25,145 nucleotides of DNA from a virus. Positions 1 through 4,615 of this stretch are shown here, piece after piece. The notes under the pieces are model-generated. The model saw only the letters and a list, made by a program, of their open reading frames with translations. It searched no databases and was not told the origin of the DNA. Within the stretch, counting starts at the first letter, position 1; the number at the start of each line of letters is the position of its first letter. Location: the IMG/VR virus record IMGVR_UViG_3300004369_000132, positions 1 to 25,145 of that record. One strand, written 5' to 3'. A program made the translations under genes and the position numbers.

Positions 1-39
1 GACGACCTGAAGGGGTGGCTGGATGAAAATGCCGAATAA
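1..39 (+). CDS. C-terminal tail of an upstream gene (partial)
   Basis: Frame 1 is open from the window edge and reads DDLKGWLDENAE before a TAA stop at 37-39. The short acidic, helical-looking peptide resembles a normal protein C-terminus. It would overlap the nuclease-like gene by 17 nt (11 nt if that gene starts at its second ATG). A second possibility is frame 3, which ends in TGA at 24-26 and makes an ATGA overlap with the ATG at 23. Twelve codons do not allow a function to be assigned. Confidence 0.35.
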   Translation, partial: DDLKGWLDENAE

Positions 40-385
40 GGTTCCGTACAGATACTCGGACTGCCGTGTTGAGGCAATACTCGACGGTGATACTGTCGAT
101 CTGTGGATCAACTTGGGCTTCTCGACGTTCGTTAAAAAACGCATCCGCATGTATGGTCTCGACACGCCGGAAACTCGCACAAGGGACAAAGAGGAGAAGG
201 TGCTGGGCTGTGCTGCAAAAGCAAGGCTGGTCGAATTACTGTCCGAGGGAGTCTGTGACCTCGACTCTTTGGAGCTAGGAAAATACGGTCGAGTGCTTGG
301 AATTCTTTACGTCGGCACGACGAACGTGAACGCCGAAATGCTTAAAACCGAGGGTACGAAGGAATACTACGGCGGAAAAAGATGA
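23..385 (+). CDS. Thermonuclease (staphylococcal nuclease-like) family protein
   Basis: The 120-aa product fits the SNase fold, a Ca2+-dependent phosphodiesterase that cleaves DNA or RNA. Visible family signatures are LDGDTVD (residues 20-26, with the metal-binding Asp), RIRMYGLDTPE (40-50, with equivalents of the catalytic Arg35, Asp40 and Glu43 of S. aureus nuclease at R42, D47 and E50), and GKYGRVLG (86-93, with R90 matching catalytic Arg87). All catalytic positions therefore look intact. No signal peptide is obvious, so it would act in the cytoplasm, perhaps in host DNA breakdown or phage recombination. The start could be ATG 23 or ATG 29; both precede the conserved core. Small SNase-like genes are common in phages. 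The specific role here is inference. Confidence 0.85.
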   Translation: MKMPNKVPYRYSDCRVEAILDGDTVDLWINLGFSTFVKKRIRMYGLDTPETRTRDKEEKVLGCAAKARLVELLSEGVCDLDSLELGKYGRVLGILYVGTTNVNAEMLKTEGTKEYYGGKR

Positions 386-413
386 GATGGAAGACGAAGA
401 GTTCGGCCTACGA

Positions 414-427
414 GTATCAATTGATAC
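414..427. repeat. Dispersed 14-bp palindrome, copy 1 (GTATCAATTGATAC)
   Basis: Perfect inverted repeat in the 126-bp gap between the nuclease-like and HTH genes, 85 bp upstream of the HTH start codon. That is a good position for an operator controlling the HTH gene. It also lies inside a micro-ORF (387-437, 16 codons, MEDEEFGLRVSIDTAN) in the same reading frame used by the copies within genes. The rest of the gap shows no convincing promoter or gene. Confidence 0.85.
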
Positions 428-511
428 GGCGAACTGAAAATCGTCGAAAATCCCGGAATCGTCCAGAATCAGACTTCCACGGCCAGCACGGATCGTTAGA
501 GTTCAGCAACG

Positions 512-721
512 ATGACTACAAACCAAAGCAAAACATACTTGACCGTGAAGGAACTGGCGGCACAAATGCGTGTGACGCCACAGACGGTCTACGCATGGGT
601 CAGGTCAGACCGGGTTCCGTATGTGCGGCGGATCGGGAAGATTCTGTTCGACTCCCAGAAGATCGCGGAGTGGCTCGAAGGAAATTCCGATGAGCGAGGG
701 GACGACGGTCCTGCTGCTTGA
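512..721 (+). CDS. Excisionase-type helix-turn-helix DNA-binding protein
   Basis: The 69-aa protein matches the HTH_17/excisionase (MerR-like winged helix) pattern. It has YLTVKELAAQMRVTPQTVYAWVR (helix-turn-helix, about residues 9-31), then a wing-like VPYVRRIGKILFD stretch and the closing KIAEWLE helix (about 50-56). Such proteins act as small repressors, recombination directionality factors or transcription factors. No integrase is seen in the window, so an excisionase role is not implied. The perfect palindrome at 414-427 lies just upstream, which fits autoregulation. The C-terminal end (residues 60-69) overlaps the next gene by 32 nt and looks like an unstructured tail. A different frame starting at 382 spans this gene but makes an implausible protein. 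The ribosome-binding site is weak. Confidence 0.83.
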   Translation: MTTNQSKTYLTVKELAAQMRVTPQTVYAWVRSDRVPYVRRIGKILFDSQKIAEWLEGNSDERGDDGPAA

Positions 722-875
722 TTCGGACGGGGCCTGCGTGGCGACGTTTCGGATTGTGCGAGCGGAGACGATGATCGCGACGGTCAGCATAGACACGGAG
801 CTGCAATGTCATCTGATACACCAAACAGTCGGGACGGGCTCTGTGACCAGAGTTCCTACGAAACCATCCGAATAA
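690..875 (+). CDS. Small hypothetical protein
   Basis: 61 codons from ATG 690, preceded by a good AAGGAA ribosome-binding site 7-8 nt upstream. The frame is open further upstream, but that part is the shadow of the HTH gene and gives an Arg/Ser-rich nonsense sequence. From the chosen start the protein reads MSEGTTVLLLDSDGACVATF, a plausible beta-strand pattern. It overlaps the HTH gene by 32 nt and the following gene by 70 nt, which is unusually long for this genome. Either this gene or the start of the next one may therefore be wrong. I do not recognise the family. Confidence 0.5.
   Translation: MSEGTTVLLLDSDGACVATFRIVRAETMIATVSIDTELQCHLIHQTVGTGSVTRVPTKPSE
806..819. repeat. Degenerate palindrome copy (ATGTCATCTGATAC)
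   Basis: Ten of the twelve arm positions match GTATCA-NN-TGATAC. It overlaps the ATG of the gene at 806 and encodes M-S-S-D-T in the same frame as the better copies. On its own this match would not be significant. Confidence 0.3.
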
Positions 876-1081
876 CGGTCTCCGGCCTGCGTGATCTGTT
901 CGAGGGGATCGTGTGGGAGATGGATCACCGGGCACACCTTCCGGGCGAGGCACGGTTATCGAATGATGTTGAAGCGGCCCTGGAAGCGTGCATCAGGGTT
1001 CAGAACACAATTGAGGCATACGCGGTCGAAGACCTGGTCTGGCACCGCAAGAGGATCGTCGAAGTCAGTGACGGTCAGTGA
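806..1081 (+). CDS. Small hypothetical protein
   Basis: 91-aa product with a Ser/Thr-rich start followed by a helical, acidic body containing FEGIVWEMDHRAHLP and DVEAALEACIRVQNTIEAYA. I do not recognise the family. ATG 806 lies 5 nt after CGGAG. The start overlaps a degenerate copy of the 14-bp palindrome (806-819, two mismatches in the arms), so a bound protein there would cover the start codon. Later in-frame starts would shorten the long overlap with the preceding gene. The C-terminal codons lie in a 10-bp direct repeat. Confidence 0.58.
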   Translation: MSSDTPNSRDGLCDQSSYETIRITVSGLRDLFEGIVWEMDHRAHLPGEARLSNDVEAALEACIRVQNTIEAYAVEDLVWHRKRIVEVSDGQ

Positions 1082-1090
1082 CGGTCAGGG
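1064..1090 (+). repeat. Short tandem repeat, unit GTCAGTGACG
   Basis: Two exact 10-bp copies (1064-1073 and 1074-1083) followed by a partial third copy (GTCAGG). The repeat spans the stop codon of the preceding gene and runs up to the ribosome-binding site of the gene at 1100, so it is a likely replication-slippage duplication. Confidence 0.75.
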
Positions 1091-1099
1091 AGAGCCGCA

Positions 1100-1465
1100 A
1101 TGAGTGAATATGTAGACGTGACTTCGGACGACCAGCGAGCCGAGGGAAATGGCGAGGAGCGATGGGTCCGCACATTCGACAAGCGTCACTGGATCAGCGT
1201 GTCGTATCGCCTGACCGGCTTCGGCTGGATGGAGTGGGAGACCGCCCTGTGCATCGTAGCGGACGTTCCGGCTCCGACATCGAACGACCGGGACTGCCTG
1301 ATCATCGCTGGTGACCGCCGCGAGGAACTGGAAGGCGTCGAGCCGGACGACTGGCGGCAGTGGTACGCGGATCGGATCGAGGGGAACAGAAATAGCTTCG
1401 AGTCGATACTGCGGCGCGCCGTTAATGAAATCAAAAGCGAGCAACTCAAAAGCGAGCAACATTGA
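1100..1465 (+). CDS. Hypothetical protein, 121 aa
   Basis: ATG 1100 is preceded by GGGAGAG, a good ribosome-binding site. The product has a hydrophilic N-terminus, an aromatic-rich centre (HWISVSYRLTGFGWMEWETA) and an acidic-to-basic helical C-terminus. No family is recognised. It ends in a duplicated peptide (KSEQLKSEQ) created by a 15-bp tandem DNA repeat at 1431-1460. It is the last gene before the folded RNA/terminator candidate and may end a transcription unit. Confidence 0.65.
   Translation: MSEYVDVTSDDQRAEGNGEERWVRTFDKRHWISVSYRLTGFGWMEWETALCIVADVPAPTSNDRDCLIIAGDRREELEGVEPDDWRQWYADRIEGNRNSFESILRRAVNEIKSEQLKSEQH
1431..1460 (+). repeat. Tandem duplication, 15-bp unit
   Basis: TCAAAAGCGAGCAAC is repeated exactly twice (1431-1445 and 1446-1460) in the last codons of the 1100-1465 gene, duplicating a five-residue peptide without breaking the frame. 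Confidence 0.85.
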
Positions 1466-1485
1466 GACACTGCCTACGTGAGAAG

Positions 1486-1556
1486 GGGTTCTTGCGGACC
1501 CGCTGCCCTATAGGATTACGGGGCTGCGCTGGCATGGTCGCCAGGGCGGGTTTTTT
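1486..1556 (+). terminator. Branched RNA structure ending in a T-run: terminator or attenuator candidate
   Basis: The gap 1466-1575 can fold into several stems. CCCGC (1499-1503) pairs with GCGGG (1546-1550), directly followed by TTTTTT (1551-1556). Inside are GCCC/GGGC (1505-1508/1521-1524) and CTGGC/GCCAG (1529-1533/1540-1544). Just upstream, GGGTTC (1486-1491) can pair with GGACCC (1496-1501, one G-U pair). That hairpin uses some of the same bases as the outer terminator stem, so the two folds exclude each other. This is the usual geometry of an attenuator or riboswitch expression platform. The next gene starts 20 nt after the T-run. The folding was done by eye; a plain terminator is the simpler explanation. 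Confidence 0.45.
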
Positions 1557-1575
1557 ACATGACAGGGAGAGACTA

Positions 1576-1788
1576 ATGCCGAATCCAATTTGCCGGGCGT
1601 GCGCGAAGGTCATGCGTTGCTCCGAGAACGAAGTCGTGGTGAACGATCCCGCCGTGGGCAATTCCCCGGCGAGCTACTGGCAGGGAGACGCATATCAGTG
1701 CTCGGAGTGCAATGCTGAGGTGGTTATCGGGTTTGGTGCGCCGAGCATGACAGCACCAGGGAGCGAGTCGCTGGAGTTCGGCTATTAA
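1576..1788 (+). CDS. Small zinc-ribbon-like protein
   Basis: 70-aa protein starting MPNPICRACAKVMRC, with a second Cys pair in YQCSECNAEVVIGF (about residues 36-49). Two CxxC knuckles about 30 residues apart suggest a treble-clef or zinc-ribbon fold. ATG 1576 follows AGGGAGAG with good spacing. The same frame is open back to 1462, but that part crosses the folded RNA region and is not coding-like. Function is unknown; phage zinc ribbons of this size are often regulators or partners of the replication or transcription machinery. Confidence 0.65.
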   Translation: MPNPICRACAKVMRCSENEVVVNDPAVGNSPASYWQGDAYQCSECNAEVVIGFGAPSMTAPGSESLEFGY

Positions 1789-1812
1789 GGCGTGATACCA
1801 CGGGGGCGGTGG

Positions 1813-2025
1813 ATGCCGGAATGTGAAACATGCAACGGAACAGGCCGGGTCACGGTCGTTGATAAGGGCCACCTGGACCGTGGCTCGAAGTGGCAACGGT
1901 CTTACGAATACGAATGCACGATGGAGTGCGATGATTGCGAGGGAACCGGTTACAAGGAGGTGAGCGATGCTTGTGTTGACGCGAGAGGCAGACGAGCGGG
2001 TGCGGATTACGACGCCGACCGGTGA
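1813..2025 (+). CDS. DnaJ-type zinc-finger small protein
   Basis: 70-aa product with two CxxCxGxG motifs, CETCNGTGRV (near the N-terminus) and CDDCEGTGYK (about residues 43-52). This is the arrangement of the cysteine-rich zinc domain of DnaJ, without any J-domain. ATG 1813 is preceded by GGGGGCGGTGG; a GTG at 1792 in the same frame is a less likely start. The end overlaps the csrA-like gene by 59 nt and includes its ribosome-binding site, so the last 20 or so residues may be unstructured. Small free-standing DnaJ-type zinc proteins are frequent in phages, and their role is mostly unknown. Confidence 0.6.
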   Translation: MPECETCNGTGRVTVVDKGHLDRGSKWQRSYEYECTMECDDCEGTGYKEVSDACVDARGRRAGADYDADR

Positions 2026-2161
2026 GATGTGGATCACGGTCATGAAGATGAGTCGCGGTCAGGTGCGGCTGGGGTTTAGCGGTCCGCGTGAGTTTGTGGT
2101 GGCCCGTGAGGAACTGGTCCCGGCAGACGAGCGGCCTGCACAGAAGGGGAGCGAGAGATGA
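1967..2161 (+). CDS. csrA: CsrA-like carbon storage regulator (mRNA-binding)
   Basis: The 64-aa protein opens MLVLTREADERVRI and continues with WITVMKMSRGQVRLGFSGP and EFVVAREELV, matching CsrA/RsmA along its length (beta1, then the GxQVRxG core, then VxREE). Key RNA-binding positions of E. coli CsrA are recognisable: L4, R6 and the Arg of the VxREE motif. Position 7, usually Arg, is Glu here. CsrA dimers bind GGA in loops over ribosome-binding sites and block or stabilise mRNAs. An excellent AAGGAGG site precedes ATG 1967. The stop forms an ATGA overlap with the nuclease gene. The target could be host mRNAs or the phage's own messages; the sequence does not say which. Confidence 0.93.
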   Translation: MLVLTREADERVRITTPTGEMWITVMKMSRGQVRLGFSGPREFVVAREELVPADERPAQKGSER

Positions 2162-3072
2162 AGCACGGCATTGATGAGATCATTCTGGGTGAGCGGACTG
2201 CTATCACGGGGGTGTATCCCGGCATGAGTCGGGACGAGTACCTCGATGACGTGGGTATGAACCCATCAACGCTGGCCAGGGCGTGGAACGGCGGGGCGAT
2301 TGACGTGCGGGCCGGGAAGGCCGCGTACGAGCAGCGTGGGAGCCGTCCATCACAGCAGGCCAAGATCGACCAGATGGATCGGGGGACGCTGGGGCACATG
2401 ATCATGCTGGAGCCACAACGGGTTCCGTTGGATGTGGCAGTCTGGAAGGGCAAGGTCCGGAACGGTAAAGCGTGGGACGAGTTCCAGGTTGAGCACATGG
2501 GGAAACTGATCGTTCGGCTGGCGGACTACGATCAGGTGATGACGGCCTGCACCGAGATCCTGAACGGCCTACAGTCTCACCCGCAGATACTGGGGCTGAT
2601 CGCCGAGGGCGAGAGCGAGGTGGCAGTCTACAGCGAGGAAGCCGGGATTCAGGTGCGGGGCCAGGTGGACTGGATTAACGTCAAGCCGGGGTTTGCTGGG
2701 ATTCCAGACCTGAAGTTTACTGAGCGCTCACTGGAGAAGCGGAATATCGACCTGAATGTGCGGCGGTTCCAGTACGACATGAAGATGGCGTGCTACTCGC
2801 GATGGGTATGCCGTGAACGCCAGGGTGGAGTTCCTCTGCAGCACTTCACCAATCTGACGTTCTGCATGACGAAACCGTATGGTGTGGCGGTGACACGGTA
2901 CGGGCCACAGGCGTTGGAATTCGGCTGGGACAAGGCCGAGAAAGCACTGACGGCCCTGCGAGCGGCGATTGAAGCCGATGACTGGCCGATGCTGGTCATG
3001 GATGACGAGTACGTTCCTTCTCCGTGGGAGATCGAGGACGTTGACGAGGACCTGGTGGGGTTTGAGCAATGA
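2158..3072 (+). CDS. PDDEXK (RecE/exonuclease VIII-like) nuclease
   Basis: 304-aa protein with the motif series of phage RecE/YqaJ-like exonucleases. It has GTLGHMIMLEP (residues 76-86, the H/E motif), GIQVRGQVDWI (163-173, catalytic Asp171), IPDLKFT (182-188, the D-x-K pair D184/K186), and RRFQYDMKMACYSRW (202-216, the Q-xxx-Y type motif). These predict a Mg2+-dependent 5'-3' dsDNA exonuclease producing ssDNA tails for strand annealing. It is followed with a 4-nt overlap by a small conserved protein, then by ParB-like and helicase genes, so it sits in a recombination/replication cassette. No RecT/Beta-type annealase is recognised nearby. Confidence 0.82.
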   Translation: MKHGIDEIILGERTAITGVYPGMSRDEYLDDVGMNPSTLARAWNGGAIDVRAGKAAYEQRGSRPSQQAKIDQMDRGTLGHMIMLEPQRVPLDVAVWKGKVRNGKAWDEFQVEHMGKLIVRLADYDQVMTACTEILNGLQSHPQILGLIAEGESEVAVYSEEAGIQVRGQVDWINVKPGFAGIPDLKFTERSLEKRNIDLNVRRFQYDMKMACYSRWVCRERQGGVPLQHFTNLTFCMTKPYGVAVTRYGPQALEFGWDKAEKALTALRAAIEADDWPMLVMDDEYVPSPWEIEDVDEDLVGFEQ

Positions 3073-3425
3073 GCGAAGAATTCACGGGCAAGGCATCCGA
3101 GATGCGCAAGTCTGACTGGCTTGCGTCCGAGGACTTGGAGGACCGTGGCGGCTCGGTGATCGTGACGATCGAGCAATGTCAGCGGCACCTGAATGTCGAG
3201 TTTGAAGCGGGGCGCACCGAGAAGAAGGTCTACACACTGAAATTCGTGAAGGCCGAGAAGGAGCTTGTCTTGAATGCGACGAATCGGAAAACGCTGACGG
3301 AGTTGTTCGGGCGTGATGTGAAGGATTGGAAGGGCAAGAAGGTGGAGTTGTTCGTGCAGTCGGGGATAAAACTGATGGGGAAAACAGTCAACGGTATTCG
3401 GATTCGCGGGGTGCCGAGTGAATGA
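3069..3425 (+). CDS. Conserved phage protein, possible ssDNA-binding partner of the nuclease
   Basis: 118 aa, starting in an ATGA overlap with the nuclease gene. It contains TLKFVKAEKELVLNATNRKT followed by LFGRDVKDWKGKKVELFVQ. This NxTN...FG-x-D-x-x-D-W-x-GK pattern resembles a small protein I associate with phage recombination and replication modules. The alternating beta-strand pattern would suit an OB fold and ssDNA binding, but that is inference. It may supply the annealing or protecting function missing from the RecE-like neighbour. Confidence 0.68.
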   Translation: MSEEFTGKASEMRKSDWLASEDLEDRGGSVIVTIEQCQRHLNVEFEAGRTEKKVYTLKFVKAEKELVLNATNRKTLTELFGRDVKDWKGKKVELFVQSGIKLMGKTVNGIRIRGVPSE

Positions 3426-3672
3426 TTCTCTGATCGAGGACTGGGTTCCCGATGACCGGGAGCACCGGGTGGTATCGAGTGAGTCGCATCGTCAGCTTCC
3501 GCGCCCAGCAGGCAACGAACTCGGAGACGGTCTACAGGCAATTCGGATGATCGACCTGTGGACCGACAAACTAAAGAAGGCACAGACGGGACCGATACCG
3601 GCGTGGCTGGTTGGTCTGGAGCAAATTGTTCGTGACGGAATGGAGTGGTACGGCGATGGCGAATCCTCATGA
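3418..3672 (+). CDS. Hypothetical protein, 84 aa
   Basis: Starts at GTG 3418, overlapping the previous stop by 8 nt, with GCGGGG as a ribosome-binding site. The N-terminal third is polar and probably disordered. The C-terminal part (DGLQAIRMIDLWTDKLKKAQ... IPAWLVGLEQIVRDGMEWYG) looks like two amphipathic helices. No family is recognised. It lies between the presumed ssDNA-binding protein and the ParB-like gene, with a 17-nt overlap into the latter. Confidence 0.6.
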   Translation: MNDSLIEDWVPDDREHRVVSSESHRQLPRPAGNELGDGLQAIRMIDLWTDKLKKAQTGPIPAWLVGLEQIVRDGMEWYGDGESS

Positions 3673-4615
3673 CATGGGGCTGACGATTATCCAGGCAATT
3701 CAGGATGCCGGCCGAGATTCGGACCCGGCATTACAGCAGGAGCACAAGGAAAACTTGCGTGCGATGGTGAGGAAGCGGGGGGAGTTCAAAGAGCCGATCG
3801 AGGTGTGTGATTGGCCGGACGGGTCGTTGATTCTGGACGGTCACACTCGGTACGAAATCTGGCTGGAAGAGCCTGAAGAGACAAAGGTGAAAAAGCCCCG
3901 GTTGCGATTGGTGCATGGGATCAAGACGGTCGAGGACGCTGAGAAGTACGCACTAGAGCAGGCACTGTTGGCACGTCGGAACCTGCGGCGTGAGTCGATG
4001 AAACACAAGATGGTCCGGCTGCTGGAACTGGGCGGGTCTGTGGCGGACGTCGTGACGCTGACCGGTTCGAGCAGGGCGACGGTCTACCGTGAGGTCGCGT
4101 TCTTGAAGCTGCCGCAGGACGTGCGGGACGACATCGAGTCAGGTGCGATCTACATTCCGCGTGGCGAGCTTCCGGGCCTGTTGCGACTCGGGACGTGGGC
4201 AGCGGCGGTCGAGAACTGCCGCGCTGGCCGGGCGTGGAACGATGACGGAAAGGAACCAGAGAGCCCGGCAGAGGAAGACGTATCATTTGATACGACCGAA
4301 GAGGATGAAGTGGTCGAGCCAGTGAAGACGCCAGGTCTGTCGAAGAACGCACAGGAGATTCAGCGGAAGTGCCGGACGATGATCAAGAACGTCATTCCGG
4401 TGCTGCAGGAGACGTCGATTGAGGTGGCTCGGATGATTCACTCGGGTACGGTCCCGAAGCGGGGCGGGTTCCCTGTTGAGCTGGTGAGTTCCGCGACTGC
4501 ACAGATCATGGCAGCGTTCCATACGTGGGAGCCTGTCGGAGAGTGCCCGGACTGCGAGACGGGCTGTTCGACGTGCAATGGTCGGGGGTGGAAGCGACGG
4601 GGGTCGGGAAGATGA
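3656..4615 (+). CDS. ParB-like nuclease-domain/HTH protein with C-terminal zinc finger
   Basis: 319 aa from ATG 3656 (the longer frame from 3611 adds a shadow of the preceding gene). The N-terminal part has the ParB/sulfiredoxin-type core LILDGHTRYEIW (58-69) and an ARRNLRRES segment (106-114) resembling the ParB N-x-x-RR box. An HTH-like region follows (about 127-150, GSVADVVTLTGSSRATVYRE). An acidic linker (200-222) contains a perfect copy of the 14-bp palindrome. A helical domain follows, then a DnaJ-like knuckle CPDCETGCSTCNGRG (297-311). ParB-like proteins bind palindromic sites and can spread along DNA by CTP-dependent clamping; phage members may act in partition, transcription or DNA modification. 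It shares an ATGA overlap with the helicase, suggesting coupled expression. Its binding site is not proven. Confidence 0.75.
   Translation: MANPHDMGLTIIQAIQDAGRDSDPALQQEHKENLRAMVRKRGEFKEPIEVCDWPDGSLILDGHTRYEIWLEEPEETKVKKPRLRLVHGIKTVEDAEKYALEQALLARRNLRRESMKHKMVRLLELGGSVADVVTLTGSSRATVYREVAFLKLPQDVRDDIESGAIYIPRGELPGLLRLGTWAAAVENCRAGRAWNDDGKEPESPAEEDVSFDTTEEDEVVEPVKTPGLSKNAQEIQRKCRTMIKNVIPVLQETSIEVARMIHSGTVPKRGGFPVELVSSATAQIMAAFHTWEPVGECPDCETGCSTCNGRGWKRRGSGR
4280..4293. repeat. Dispersed 14-bp palindrome, copy 2 (GTATCATTTGATAC)
   Basis: Perfect arms, extended by one further C-G pair (4279/4294). It lies in the acidic linker of the ParB-like gene, where it encodes V209-S-F-D-T213. It is identical over 14 bases to the copies at 20195 and 24379. 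Confidence 0.93.

Noticed and set aside
421-449. TTGATA of the palindrome as a promoter -35 box
   Set aside because: No convincing -10 box at 16-18 bp spacing here, nor after the copy at 20195.
382-693. 103-codon ORF starting in an ATGA overlap with the nuclease-like stop
   Set aside because: Its second half is the shadow of the clear HTH gene and reads as low-quality Arg/Gly-rich sequence. The ATGA start is suggestive but not enough.
778-792. V-S-I-D-T peptide in the 690-875 gene
   Set aside because: Codons (GTC AGC ATA GAC ACG) do not form the palindrome; probably a chance peptide match.
600-953. Minus-strand ORFs, here and throughout (for example 9832-10719 and 21167-21925)
   Set aside because: They are antisense to convincing + strand genes, rich in Arg/His/Pro, without recognisable domains or good ribosome-binding sites.
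1466-1575. A tRNA in the gap before the zinc-ribbon gene
   Set aside because: The stems present do not form a cloverleaf with a T-loop and acceptor stem; the T-run fits a terminator better.
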